Positions 11,949 through 25,372 of a DNA stretch of 64,000 nucleotides are shown here, piece by piece (the stretch's first letter is position 1; each line of letters opens with the position of its first letter). The notes below the pieces were generated by a model that was given only the letters and a program-made list of their open reading frames with translations, was not told the origin of the DNA and made no database searches. This stretch comes from Mesocentrotus franciscanus (lineage: Eukaryota > Echinodermata > Echinoidea > Camarodonta > Strongylocentrotidae), in contig CP137680.1 of assembly GCA_037976565.1 (NCBI GenBank), positions 13,971,233 through 14,035,232 of the forward strand, in the 5' to 3' direction. The translations under genes and the position numbers were made by a program.

Positions 11949-13439
11949 GGCCTCACGAGTCGTATGATAATTAGATTGTTGGTAGGTTTTCCTGTTTCGT
12001 GTAATTAAATATTCGTTGTTATTGCCATGCTGAGCCAAGGGTATGTTACCCGTATTCCTAAAAAAAATAATGATAACAGTGAAAGTGACTTTCACGAGAG
12101 TTTTAGTGTCCATTATAAGCTACAGTGTATTTTAAACTTTGGAGAAACGTGTGAAAAATTCACCATGGAAAGTAATAATATGTCAATAATATGAAGACGA
12201 TCCCATTTAATTTTTTGTTTTATTAGTCCTTTAGTTATGATGATATGATTTTAGGATTAGTTTAAAAATTCTAAAAATTAACACATCTATCGATATCAAA
12301 CGTTGATCGCTTTTTAATCACACTTTGAAACGGCATTTAGGCCTACATGTTTCTTTCACTCTGTCAAAATGTCTAAACATACAAAGACTTTCATGGACAT
12401 GCCAATATTACTTATACATGTATAATGTACTGAAATTAAAATCCAAGTTTATATTCGCGTCACTTCACATTATATTCAATGTAAAATAAACTTTATTTTG
12501 TGTATCATGACGGGATAAGATTATATACTGTATGTAACCAATACAATTTCCAATAAGTCTGATAAACTGTCTTTACATATTTCTATGAATAGAAACCTAA
12601 AAGGGAAAATCTGTGTGTATTGTGAGTATATTTGTTCAAAGAAAATGAGATTAAATCAGAAAGCTCGCTGTTTCCTTTCTCAGTTTCTGTTCTCAAAGAA
12701 TCAACAACAACAAGCTCTTATAACTGTTTGCGGAAAAAACAAAATAAAAACCAAGACAAATCCGTAATCCTCGTATAGCTGGAAAGCGAACAGGATGTGA
12801 AATTGATATCGATTGGAATTTGATGAAATAAACATGCTATTATTAGCATGTTTCTGGAGTGAGCTGTTTGCACTTTTCTAACGATATGAGTAATTGCAGG
12901 AACCAAGATTAAGAAATTGGTTTTAAAAAACAGAATGGTGAATTTCAAGGCCATGTGTGATCGGAACAAACCTAGTTCCTTTGTTAGATGTTACTTTTGA
13001 GGTGATTTGTTTAAAAGACGAACGAATAACAAACGATCGTAAAGACTTTCGAAAAATCAATCGAAGGCAATGTCCTTGAGTTGATGTTTCAATTAGTCTT
13101 TGCGTTCGAATTGAATAGATGTACTTTTTTAAAATAAATAATAAAAACACTGTGAATATCTAAAATATATAGCCTTTCTATATCACCGCGACGTATATAT
13201 TTTTTTGAATCTCATAGTAATCAAACAGTTCCCTGTTCAAAGTGATCCAAAAAGCAGAAGGGGAAGAATTTAGCAGTTCTACTTCAAGCGTAGATAAACT
13301 AAATATATTAATATAATACTCAATCAATGAGTTATCTAGGTCCTTAACAGTGAAATATGATTCCCCAAGTAATAACGAAATCACAATTCATATCTTCCTT
13401 TAGAAAACAATATAAAATCTTACTACTAAATAATTATTA

Positions 13440-13785
13440 ATCATCACATTTTTTTATTTTTTATATCTGAACCTCCTTTCATTGTTGTTTTCCTTTCCCC
13501 CTTTATTTTTTATTTTTCTATTTCACTTTCTCTCGTTTTATAGATTGAAGTGTCTGTACTTTGCTTATTTTACTTAATTGATTATTGTGTACTTATAACA
13601 TTTTGTATTTCTTTTTGTTTGTTTTTCATTCTGTAATGGGCGATTCAACTTAACAGGTTTTCGCAACCTTCATGGAAAGCCCCGCATATAACCTTTGTAA
13701 ATATAGTTAAAATTTACTGTTACTTTGTATACTTTGATTTTTATATTGCGAAATAAATTGATTTGAATTGAATTGAATACTTTAA
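13440..13785 (+). repeat. probable LINE 3' tail (VEGF intron 1)
   Basis: T-rich 3' UTR-like sequence ending in AAATAAATTGATTTGAATTGAATTGAA, the repeated-pentamer tail typical of a non-LTR retroposon 3' end. No reverse-transcriptase frame precedes it. Confidence 0.4.
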
Positions 13786-13979
13786 AAGGGAAACCATTTC
13801 TAGTCCTGAGGGAACAGACGGACTTCGACGAAAATTCAAAGTCTATATCTTGTACTTCTCCCTGGGAGGTCATCGAATAACGATGATTCAATTAGAACGT
13901 TCCTTCTTTTGTTTCGTCATAATTCATCCTCTTCAAAAATTGAATTTGGAGCGAGGATTGACAGACACAATTTTAAAAG

Positions 13980-14235
13980 GCACAAGGTCAGTACTGTGAG
14001 AACCATGATTTATAAGTTGTGTGACATGTATTTTGTCTTATATTACTTGTAACATACTTTGTAAATGCAGTTGAAGAGTTTAAAATTCGTAAATTTTATT
14101 CATGATGACCAATTCCTTGTGTTATATATGTAATGCTATTACTACACTTTTATTTAACTTTCGTATATTTTTGACACATTTTTTGTAAAGCGCTCGAAAA
14201 CTCATGTATTAAGCGCTCCATAAATGTATTTTTTC
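13980..14235 (+). repeat. retroposon-like sequence ending at the AGT microsatellite
   Basis: The end TTGTAAAGCGCTCGAAAACTC...AAGCGCTCCATAAATGTA resembles the 3' end of a widespread invertebrate SINE-like repeat (compare GGCGCTATAGAAATGCC at 49788-49804), whose tail is a trinucleotide repeat. Confidence 0.45.
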
Positions 14236-14556
<321 letters not shown>

Positions 14557-15418
14557 TAGTAATATGGGTTTCTGGTGAATTTGGTGGTTTGATGATAAAT
14601 TCCAAAACATTTCTCTGTACACATTAATTTTGTTAAGTTTTCATTACATGATATTTTCCACGTAATAACTCACGACTTAATAGCAATGACACGATTGAAA
14701 TCATTTATTACAACAGAAAAATTAAATAAATCCTTTTTTGTGTGTCTAAGGAATATAATAACAATCTAAGTACATTTAGTTACTTGATTTAGATCGAGGG
14801 TATTCAATACGGACATTACTTTCGAAAAATTAATTAAGGGGGAAACTGAACACCCTATATGTATATCCCATAGAATTGTCATGTTCACACATTTCTAAAG
14901 GTGACGCACAAGGCCACTGAAACTTCCTTAGGTTGATTTTTCGAAAGTATTTGCGATTTTTTAAATACATTATTACGTGAAAATGAATAGCATGGCAAGT
15001 TTAAAGGCCTTGCGTTAATCCATGAATGTTTCTCGCTGAATTAGGGCTGTCTCCCCTTCTTTCCCCGAAAATATATATTTTTTTTAATACAATTTTGGTG
15101 GAATTGCGCATAACTTGTAAATCTTACATTTTTTCTCTCTTCAAACGGGAGATTTGGGATTACCAAAATGAGTATACACCCAAAGGATTTATTTTCATCA
15201 ATATTGACCTAGTTTACCCGTATTTCCGATACTCTCTAGGCATTATGGGACTTATTCCTATAACTTTCGGACCCGGATATCCCTACCAAATCGAAATTAT
15301 TAATATTATAAAAACAGAGTTGTGTCTGTGAGCCATTTATAAAGGCAATAAAAGTGAATATAATATATGCTAGACCTCCCATGTCAAAGCATTGGATACT
15401 AGTTCCAGTTAAAATCTT

Positions 15419-15419
15419 C

Positions 15420-15451
<32 letters not shown>

Positions 15452-15453
15452 CA
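15419..15453. repeat. (ATC)n microsatellite
   Basis: ATC units with one CACC interruption, VEGF intron 1. Confidence 0.95.
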
Positions 15454-15644
15454 AGTTCGGTTTTAAAATTAAAAGCTATTTTCCACATTCGAATTAACAA
15501 ATTCTTATCTTTGAAGAAAAAAACAAACAGAATCACACACATTCCAATATCTCGAGTAAATACAATTACCTAACAAAGATAAAGAAGGAAATATGAAAAT
15601 GGTAGGATCAAGGGTATTAGAAGAGTGATCCCATTGGAATTAGG

Positions 15645-15943
15645 CCATTTTCGTAATGTAATCAGATTTAATATATAAATCTTTGTCAAGTGCCTCGTTA
15701 CAAATAATTTCATTCATCTATTACAAATAATTATATTTCATTAGTCAGAATGCGAATTGCATATATTACATGTTGTTAGGTAGGGCAATCCATAACGTTT
15801 GTCCTAACTATCAACAATTAATGTATGTAATTCGCATTCTGACTTTCGAAAAACAATTATTTGTAACAGGTGAATGAAATAATTTGTAACATGGCACTTA
15901 ACAAAGATTTAGGCATTAAATTTAAGGAAATTACGAAAATGGT
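15645..15943. repeat. 300-bp imperfect palindrome (fold-back element)
   Basis: The left arm from CCATTTTCGTAAT at 15646 is matched by the inverted right arm ending ATTACGAAAATGG at about 15942. Matching segments include TTACAAATAATTTCATTCA and AGTCAGAATGCGAATT, and pairing continues almost to the centre near 15790. Located in VEGF intron 1. Confidence 0.8.
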
Positions 15944-18505
15944 ATATTGTAATAGAGTCAATGTTTGGTAGATCTACATGTGTTCGTGTAGGCTCATTGG
16001 AAATTAAGTTTGATCCCTGCTCAATAATTTTCTGAACATTTTTTGAAGAAAAAAAAAGAGTTGTAATGAACAACCTAATATCTTATTATAATTTGCTCTT
16101 CATGCTTAATACCTTTCCCGAAGAAAACAAATCTTGACTCGACATTAATAAAACTTAAAATCAATAAATCAATGAACAGATCGTTACTGTCCCGTGCAAT
16201 GCACGGCATGTGAAATAAACAATGGTAAAACAACTATTTTTCTCTTTCTATTAAAAACAAATTGACTTTGATGTTGCCTAAATGCTTGCCAAATGATCGT
16301 GAGACACGTACGGAATTGAACCATCTGTTTCAAACCGATGAATGACATTCTGAGATAAGATTACTCAGAGATTCGAAGGGATAAAAAACTTCTGAAGGTT
16401 TAAATGCGGAATTCATGTTATAATATATAGTCATATAGTGCATATGCCATTGCAAAGTGCGTCTGTATAATAGTAGTTAAAACATTTACAGCAATCAAAG
16501 TGAATTGTGTAACGTTGCGTCACTTTTACACTCGTTAACAATTTTTAATTGAGGAATGATTTTGATAATGCTTCTCTAACTTTGAATGATGCGAGACCGT
16601 TGTAATGACAACTTATTCTTGCAAAAACCCCGAAGAAAGCAAAGTTTTACCTGATCGACGTGCCTTTAACATCAAGAAGCGTTGTAGAATCAAATACATA
16701 AGTCATTTTTAATTGGGCCACTATATTTACATCCTACTTTAAATTCTTTTATGAATTGCCCCTCTTCACAGAGAACGTCGAAATCATCATCCTAACAGCG
16801 TCCCTATCCCTTTAAAAACATCCAGGGTAGACGATTTTGGAAGACTTAAGATTATATGTTCAAATCCTTAATCGGATTTGCTACAAAATATTCACGGATT
16901 TTGCAAACAATAATTCTAACCAATATTTCTTTTTTTGTTTTGTTTTTGTTTTGTTTTGGCTGACTAACTTCACATTGTTTCTTGAAGGTTAGATGTCGTT
17001 TCGGATCACCATAGCAACTACGATCCGGAGAGATAAGGCGGATAACATGCAGCGAGTCAAATTGATTAGTTCGTAAATATGAACTCGTTTTTTCCGGGGA
17101 ATCATGTTTTCCAAGGCAACACAATTGGAAAAGTTTTTGTTCTGTTATCACGTTGAGTGTATTTTTATCTTGATGTGATGTAGGATATCTGCGTGCTGAA
17201 TCAAACAAGTGAACTTTGCAAAAAGAGACAGTCAACACAATAGAATGATATATTAATTATTGCACTTTTTCGTTTTCACGAAGCTATTGAGTCTGTCAAT
17301 AATATGTTACGCAGGCAATTGCGTCATAATGAAATATACAATGATAAATATCATTAATACACAAACATACATCAGCGTATCAAAATGAGATTTGTTTTCT
17401 TTCTTTCTTTCACGACACCAGAGTTAAGTTTAAGAAAACTAAAACCTTTACCTCTCCCACTTAATTCCATTTATAATGGGAATATAATATTGTTGTGAAA
17501 AAAAAATACTCCGTACATTTGAAGAAAAAAATAGCATGATTGTAGGACGGTTAATTTCTGATAGTTAGCTGCCGTAACTGGCAGATCTCAATTTTGAAGA
17601 CAGTATATTATTATTAATTTCTTATTCATTTGTATCATTGACATCTTATGTAGTTGCTATTCCGGATTAAAAATGATGATCCACATTCTATGGCATTTAG
17701 AAAATGCGTTTGCGAAATTACTTAAACTTACGTCACATTAATTCAAACGAAATTACCCTAAACCCGCTTCTTAACCATGGTTCATGATTGATGTTTTTTT
17801 CAAGATTCTTTGGCAGAAAAACATCAGGGCCCAGACTCTGGTAAAATATTACGCGCACTTAAATCACTTTTACATGAAGACTGGTGGGGATACACAAACT
17901 GGTGGATCAACAATCTTGTACGGTATTATCTAATATCTATATATTATTTACGTATACGAGAACAGACAAATTTTAGTTTCGACAGAAATTTGCTTCACTT
18001 AAAACGAATCATGTATGACCACTGTCACACTGTCACCCATGAATTGAATACACTCAATATTTCATGATAACAAGCAATATCTAATTAAAGTAGACATCAG
18101 AATAAACTTCATCAAGTCTTCGGTAAGTATTGTATTATTTTATTGGGTTTTGCTGACGTCATATCCACGTGTAAACAGCAAAGCCAATCACTTTGGGGGT
18201 AATGGATTTTGATTGAAACATCATGAGCCGAAAATGGAGGCATTCAGAATTGCGTCTCTCCAATTAGTATTGACACTGCCTATAACGGATTTTGAATAAA
18301 ATTCAGTTGCTAAGATTTACAATATTAAACCGAAAGAACTTGGATAAAGCAGAGCTGTACGTCCTTAATAATCATAATGGTAATAATAATAATATTGTTT
18401 CTTGTTTTACAGAAAACTGAGCGCAATTAACATTAACTATAGGAACCTTGAACTCCTTCTTCTTCAATGGATAGATGATTGTCAATTGAATTTGCAAAAT
18501 GTGTA

Positions 18506-18592
18506 TTATTATTATTATTATTATTATTATTGCTCTTCATTATCACCCTCTCTCCCACTATTTCTTCCACTCTCTCTCTCTCTCTCTCTCGA
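18506..18592. repeat. (TTA)n and (CT)n microsatellites
   Basis: TTA run at 18506-18531 followed by a CT run at 18570-18592, in VEGF intron 1 close to exon 1. Confidence 0.9.
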
Positions 18593-18866
18593 TTATCATT
18601 GGTAAACATGTTTGATCTATCCATATTTAAATACTTATCAATTCGACTCGTTCCTGTGAAATAAAAACAAATTTATGATTCATTGTGATTATAAAAGAAG
18701 ACATATTTGTAAATCAAATGCACACGATATAAAAAAAAGTCAAGCATATTTATACATAATTTTAAAGTTTCGTTTGTTGAAATAGGTACAACAACTAAAG
18801 AAAAGACCTGGAGAAAATAATAGAATTTATGATTAATACCTTGGATATCAAAAGTCTTGAGCTTAC

Positions 18867-18944
18867 CTCGCTTTTTACAAACGAATATTCAGTCAATAGC
18901 TGCAAGAAGATCCAACCCAACAGACTGAAACAATTCCAATTCAT
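18867..18944 (-). CDS. VEGF-like gene, coding exon 1 (signal peptide)
   Basis: ATG at 18944-18942, 26 codons, then a GTAAGC donor in phase 0. The peptide MNWNCFSLLGWIFLQLLTEY is a good signal sequence with a hydrophobic core. The preceding 250 bases are GC- and CpG-richer than the surroundings and probably hold the 5' UTR and promoter. An upstream frame stops in an ATGA overlap with this start. Confidence 0.85.
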
Positions 18945-19410
18945 GACTTCTGTTTCTTTGACAACTGTTCGATCACTGTATTAAAGAAACCCTGAAAGAA
19001 GTGGGAGTTGCAGCGATGTTGCTTCTCTGAGCTGAAGAACGACTGAAGCTGAAGTATTCCCGAGAACCCGAACTCACTCTCTGCCCTCGGCCCGGGCGGC
19101 GCAGACAGCATTAAGACAACGATGGGATTTTTGAGAGGTTGACTTAAAATTATCAATTTTAGTTCGCGCCCACGCTTGTACTTCGGGGTTGAATATTCCG
19201 CGGTGTCACTTTCAACTTGGTACAAGTCTCGTTTGATGATTGCATTACTGTCAATGAATGGGTGCCTTGACTAACAATTTGGTAGTTGTATCGATTCGTG
19301 TTTGTTCAACATTTCCTCGTCCATTTCCTAGTTTTGTGTAGGACGTCCTGGACGTCATTTCAACAATGATGATGGCATTCCGCACCGCGCGCCAATATCT
19401 ATAGTTTTAA
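18945..19410 (-). promoter_or_regulatory. probable 5' UTR and promoter region of the VEGF-like gene
   Basis: Directly upstream of the start codon; 19020-19110 is CpG- and GC-rich (CGGCCCGGGCGGCGCAG), and a second CpG-rich patch with GCGCGCCAATATCTATAG lies near 19385-19405. I cannot fix a transcription start. A 94-codon upstream frame from 19225 ends in an ATGA overlap with the VEGF start. Confidence 0.45.
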
Positions 19411-20029
19411 CAAAAGTTAAGGAAGTTCACGAACAAATTTGCGATTACATTTTATTACCTTCATCTCTCAGCCACTAATATGGTTTCATTTTATCATGCC
19501 CTAACATTATCATAATCATGTGTCATAAAGCATAGTACATTAAACTATATAGTTTATGAAATCAGGCAGCTAGTTTGTTTGATGTTTCCGAGTTATTTTT
19601 GACATATGGCGTATAGTAACTACTCTTGAGCTTACTTTAAGAGACGGTTGAATCCTGGTAAAGATGAAGGAAACAAAATTGGAGAGCTTTTTCATCCTTT
19701 CTCTGTCAGCTCAGTAAAACAAAATATTTGAATATCATCGTAGAAATGTCCTCTGAAAATAAGGATTGCTCTTCAAATGCCCTCATATTCGAAATATGAG
19801 GAGAAATATTAGCTTTAAAAAGGTAGGACCACACTTCATGCCACATCTTTTCTGTATGTATATATAATCCCATACTAATTTCTGCATGCAATTTATGTGA
19901 TTTTCAAAACGTTGTGGTCAATTTCTTTTCATGTTGTTCAATCCGAAACCTCAAATTATACATCAATTCATGATGTGTTACATATAATATTATAACCTTT
20001 TCCAGTTGCTTCTTGAGACTTTCTTTCAC
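19411..20029. other. intergenic sequence, no gene seen
   Basis: AT-rich sequence with no convincing exon, RNA gene or repeat end. Confidence 0.4.
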
Positions 20030-20099
20030 ATTGTACTCAGTGGCGTATCTGGGGTACTCCGTCAGGGGGCAAGCGACCGAAACAAAACAAAAAAGGCGA

Positions 20100-22620
20100 T
20101 GCAAATTTTCACTTCTGGCGAGCGAGCGAGCAAAAAAATATCTTTAAGTAATGTTTGGTATATAAACTGGTATTGTTGCAAGTCGGGGTGGGCACATTCA
20201 TTTGTTAGCGACGTTAATTTCATTTTTGCAAGCGAGCGTAGCGAGCAAGAAAAAATCACTTCTTTTTTAATAATCGCCACTTAAACTTGGTTCAATTGTC
20301 CCATACCGGGTGCGGGAACAATATTGTGTTTAGGGTGATTTACACCCATTTTAGCTAGCGAACGAAAATACACCTTTCTCTCAATGAATTGCTATATAAA
20401 ATTTGTTTCATTGTTGCAGGTCGGGGCGGGCACAATCGTGTTTAAGGCAATGTCAATCCCATTTTGGCGGGCAGGCAACCCCCTACATTTCTCTTTTTAA
20501 TGATATTGTAGCAGGTCAGTGGTGGGCACATAATTCCACGAGCTAGCTAGTGAGCGTAGCGAGCGAGCGAAAAACACTTCTCTTTTTATTGAGAACATGG
20601 TACATAAACTTGGTTTCATTGTTCCATGACAGGGACGTGATTATTAAAAGCGATGTTATTTCTATTTTGGCGAGCGAGCGTAGCGAGCGAGCAAAATTTT
20701 TGTAATGATAATTGGTTCATAAATTTCAGTTTTTTTTGTTGCAGGTCAGGGCTTACACAATCTTCGAGCGAATTGCCGGCGAATCTTCCCGCCTCTCTCA
20801 GTACAATAAGATGTCTAAGGTGATGTTAATTCCATTTTGGCGAGCGAGCACACCAAAAATTCTTTGAATAACGTTTGGTACACCTGTACATAATTATTAA
20901 CTGGTTGTTGCAGGTTGGGGCGGGCACGTTAGCGATTTTAAATTTATTTTGGCGAGCGAGCGTAGCGAGCAAGAAACAAAATCGCTTTTGTTTTAATAAT
21001 TGCCAATTAAACTTGGTTCAATTGTCCTCAATGAATTGGTTCAGGTCGGGGTGGGTACAATCATGTTTAAGCCAATGTCAATCCCATTTTGGCGGGCAGG
21101 CAAAAAAACCCACATCTCTCTTTTAATGATATTGTAGCAGGTCAGTGGCGGGCACATTTGTTAGTAATGTAAGCATAATTCCACTTCGGCGAGCGAGCGA
21201 AAAAATCACTTCTCTTTTACTTTTAGTGAGAACATGGTACATAAACTTGGTTTCATTGTTCCATGTTGGGGACGGCACAAGCGTGATTTATAGTAAAAGC
21301 GATGTTACTTCTATTTTGGCGAGCGAGCGTAAATTTTTAAATGATGATTGGTACATAATTTTCAGGTGTTTTGTTGCAGGTCGGGGCTTACACAATCATG
21401 TTTAAGGTGATGTTAATTCCATTTTGGCGAGGAGCGTAGCTAGCGAGCAAACCAAATATTCTTTGAATAACGTTTGGTACATAATTATTAACTGGTAATT
21501 TGTTGTAGGTTTGTTGGCGATGTTAATTGTAAAGACAGCGTAGCAAGAGAGGGTAAAAAAAAATCAATTTTCTTTTAATGTTGATTAGTACATGAACTTG
21601 GTTTATTGTTGCAGGTCAGGGCGGGCAAAATCATAAAGGCGATGTTGATTCCATTATGGCGAGCAAGCTCGAACCAAGCTGGAAAATACACTATTCTTTC
21701 AATAATAATAATTGGTACGTAAACTTAAGTTTTTTGTTGCAGGTTGGAGTGGACACGATCATGTTTTAAGATGATGTTAATTCCATTCGGCTAGCGAGCG
21801 TAAAATATAATTGTCTTATGATGATTGGAACATAGATTAACATCTACCCTAGCAGGTCGGGGCCTTATTATTATTTTTTTTACTGATTTGCTGCAAGTTG
21901 GGGCAAGCACAATCGCGCTTAAGGCGATGTTAATTACATATTTGGGAGTGAGCGTATAGCGAGCGAGCAAAATACTCTTTTCTTTCAATGATAATTGGTA
22001 TATAAACATAGATCTTTATGTTGCAGGTCGGGGTGACACAAATCAACTCATATATCAATCACTAAAATCAATCAATTCATCAATTCTGGCGAGCGAGGAA
22101 ACAATATCTCTTAAAATAACGTTTGGTACTTATTTACTGGGATTATTGTTGCAGGCAAGGGGCGCACATATTTTGTTAGAAATGTCAATTCCATTTTGGC
22201 GAGCGAGCATAGCGAGCAAGCAAAAAAAATCAATTCTCTTTTAATAGAAATTAATACATTTTTTTTTGGTGCAGGTCGGGATGGGCGCAATCGCGTTTAA
22301 CGCGATATCAATTCCTTTTTGGCGAGAGGGCGAAAAACACTTCCATTTTTAATGATATTGTTGCAGGTCAAGGGTGGGCACAATTGTTTTCAAAGCAATG
22401 TCTATTCCATTTATTCGCGAGCGAGCGTAGCGAGCGAGAAAATGAATTTGTCTCTTTTAGTAACATTTGGTTCATAAATTGGGTGTTATTGTTGCCATCG
22501 TTGAAGGTCGGGGACCGTCGGGGCAGGCACAATTGTATTCTAGGCAATGCTAATCCTTTTCTTTTTCAGGGGACGAGCAAGTGAAAACAATTAATACAAA
22601 ATAGGCTAGCAAGCAGCTCG
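20100..22620. repeat. about 20-copy degenerate tandem array with GCGAGCGAGCGTAGCGAGCG core
   Basis: Unit of roughly 100-155 bp: TTCCATTTTGGCGAGCGAGC(GTAGCGAGC), an A-run, CTTTTAATGAT, ATTGGTACATAAACTTGG, TTGTTGCAGGTCGGGG, GGGCACAATCATGTTTAAGG and CGATGTTAA. Units vary in length and several lack parts. The array lies wholly inside the hAT-like element. Confidence 0.85.
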
Positions 22621-22936
22621 CGCCAGCAATAGTTTCGAATTTGTTATATCACTTATATTTTCCTATTTTCATTTGTCTTTTTCAGGGCCGTATGCGGAAT
22701 ATTTTTCTGGTGGGGAGGGGAAAGATGCGTAAAAGTTTTCGAAGAAACTCAAAAGCGAAAGGAGTGATGAGGAGTTCGAGCGACCGAACTGGTCATGAGG
22801 GTACTTTTGCATTTCAAAAGTAGAATTGAAGGATTTGGTATAGGCCTACACTACTTGTGAGCTTTGTTAAACATTTTCAGAAAAAAACTGTACGTTTTCA
22901 AAATATCTGGGATCAACTCCCCCGTGCGTACGGCCA

Positions 22937-23190
22937 TGGTCTTTTTTTTTTAATTTTCCCATTTTTTTCTTTCCATTTCTTTTCCTTTTTCTTCCCTTTC
23001 TCTTCTTCTTCCTTTTTTCTTCTTCTTCCTTTTTCTTTCCTTTTCCTTTTTCTCTTTTTCTCTTTCTTTCTTTCTTTTCTTTTCTTTCCCCTTTTCCTTT
23101 TTCTTTTCTTTCCTTTCCTTTCTTTTCTTTTCTTTCCCCCTTTTTTTTCCTTTCCTCTTTTCCCCCCCTTTTTCTTTTTTTTCCCTGGAG
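22937..23190. repeat. polypyrimidine tract
   Basis: About 250 bp of almost pure C/T, lying just inside the right end of the hAT-like element. The long Ser/Phe and Lys/Glu frames here are composition artefacts. Confidence 0.9.
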
Positions 23191-23247
23191 CCCGTCAGAG
23201 GGGCACTCTGCCCCCCTGCCCCCCTCAGGTACGCCAGTGATTGTACT

Positions 23248-25330
23248 CACATAGAACTCTACTTTCTCCTTAACATGGGAGACATCACTATTTCAATAAA
23301 AATGGCGACTCCCATGGGAGGATGGCTAGCAAGGAAATTGCAAATTTTAGAGGGATTGTTTTCCTTGCTATAAGTAATCAAATGGGAAGAATGTGCAGTT
23401 ATCTTTAACCGGCTCATATAATTTTTGATATGCTAAAGTTTGTTTAATTTCATTTTCCTTTGAATTGTCCGAGGGTATGGCCTTTTTTTTTTTTTTTTTA
23501 AGGAGATGTTTCTGCATTTATTGAAAAATCAAATACAAAATATTCAAATAACGATAATAGTATATAATATAATTGATTGACATAAACAGTGACAACTTAA
23601 ATACACACAAAAAATGCATATAGGCCTATACATGTACAATTGAAAACTTGAAAATATGGAAGTAAGTCGAAGAATCAAAGAATGCTTGAGTCGATAGCAG
23701 CCTGACTGCATGTCTTTTCCTAAACCAAGCGATGAATATGCATGTTGTGGTGGTTTGGTCTCAGGGTTTCCAAGGAAAGCTGAAAGGAAAAACCACATCA
23801 AGAATAGTCGAAGAAGGTTTTGGCTAACCGATCATACTAATTATGTAACACTTATTTATTCATACAGGGCACACCCGTTATTTGATGATTTACCATTTTA
23901 CCAAATTCCACTTGTAGCATTCGTAAAAACCAAATTAGTCTATTTTCCATGAAGACAGTATAATCAGTATTTCACTTACTTTTCATAATCAAATACTTGT
24001 TTTGTCTCTTAGCTGTTTAGTTTTCTATTCATTTGGTCACTATAATTTGATGTTGGTCATGGGACCAAGATGGTAATGAGACTACATCAAGTTGTTCAAA
24101 TTGATAATGACTAGTTGGATAGCAAACGAATCGAGTATATAGACGAAATATGATAAAAACACGAGCTTGTTACTAGAAATTGGACTAAATTAGCAATACG
24201 CCACGCCCCCCCCCCCTCCTTCTCTTTTTCATCATCACAGGGTGAAAAGGGGGACGGGACTGGGAAAGAGAAAGAGACGGAGATACCAAGAAAGAAATAA
24301 AGAAGGAATGTGGAATAAGATGATACAATTAAACCTCTCCCATAATCCCGCTCGGTCACTTTTCTCCCTCGCATTTGACATAGCATGACTAGTATAATAC
24401 CTCTTCAGTGACTGGACTCCACTACGCCACTATTTCCATTATTATCATTAATTTCTAAACGCTTGATATTATTTATTGTTGATCTGACATTTACTGAGAA
24501 CTGATAAACAACCATAACATCATTCGTCCTTGTGGACTGAACCCACGGGAGAAATTTAGCAAGTAGATGCAAGCCACATGTGGTGCATCATGAATAAATA
24601 TTTGTCTTCAAATATCATATTTTCGGACATTAGAATATATCAATTTACCACAATTCATTGACAATGTTTTATTGATCTATTTGTCTCGACACATCCTGTT
24701 CATTTATATTCATTTTCATGTTCTCATTTGTTCCCCCTTTCCCATTCCTCTTCCGTTCTGATTCTTCAGCTTCTTATTTTGTTCTTCTTACCCCCCTCCA
24801 CTCCTCTCCCTTTCCTTCATTTTTCTTTATCGTCTGTCTTCACTCGAAAACAAGGTGATATAGTTGAAACCACTCCAAATCTCACTCCAGGACGAAGCTA
24901 TCCCGAACGCGACTCTTAAAAGAGTGAATGTTCACTCCTGTATAATTATACACTGAGAGAGAATTGGATCAATACTGGTGAAACAAGCCTTTCACAGATT
25001 ACTGAAGACCTGTTTGAAATAAATAGCGGATTTCCGATTGGGCCACAGTTTCACACATGCGCACACACCCACCTTGCATCGACGGATTAATCACAATGGC
25101 CACTTGTGTCTAACCTGAGCCGAAAGTTCCGGCATTCGTTTTCATGACGCAACAAACATTGCTGAAATATTTTGTTTTTGCCATCGTGGGGCTTTACCGT
25201 GATGAATCATAATCATAGTCATCGAAATTGGGTCGATTTGTCATCAAATTGATTTGACATTGAACTGTGATAGATATACTGTTTTGATATATTAATGGAT
25301 GCGACACATTTAAATCTAGTTTGATTTTCT
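23248..25330. other. intergenic sequence, no gene seen
   Basis: No supported gene. It has a 17-base T run near 23484, a C run near 24207 and single ends of hAT-type repeats (for example CTACGCCACTA near 24422), but no complete element that I can close. Confidence 0.4.
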
Positions 25331-25372
25331 TTAAAGATAAAGACCAGTTCTGGTCATGCGATTGCATTTAGT
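25331..25372 (+). repeat. end of a TTTAAAG...AAAGACCAG MITE family
   Basis: TTTAAAGATAAAGACCAGTT followed by CTGGTCATGCGATTGCAT matches, inverted, the right end of the element at 39905-40303. Only this end was found here; the purine tract follows directly. Confidence 0.5.

Larger units (their letters stand above)
20038..23239. mobile_element. hAT-like non-autonomous element containing a GCGAGCG minisatellite
   Basis: Ends are CAGTGGCGTATCTG on the left and the inverted CAGGTACGCCAGTG on the right. They are flanked by a perfect 8-bp duplication ATTGTACT at 20030-20037 and 23240-23247, the hallmark length for hAT. The interior holds about 20 degenerate repeats (20100-22620), a unique piece, and a polypyrimidine tract (22937-23190) just before the right end. 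No transposase frame is visible, so it would need a transposase in trans. Confidence 0.8.

Noticed and set aside
17810..18067. 85-codon plus-strand frame
   Set aside because: Non-repetitive, but it has no recognised domain, lies in VEGF intron 1 on the opposite strand and has no supporting splice or start context. Cannot be called a gene.
20100..22620. Regular repeats that could suggest a CRISPR array (also 28860-29850)
   Set aside because: Eukaryotic context, units over 100 bp, spacer-like parts are themselves conserved, and the arrays lie within transposon ends.
22857..23250. 127-codon frames on both strands
   Set aside because: Polypyrimidine/polypurine composition without codon structure.
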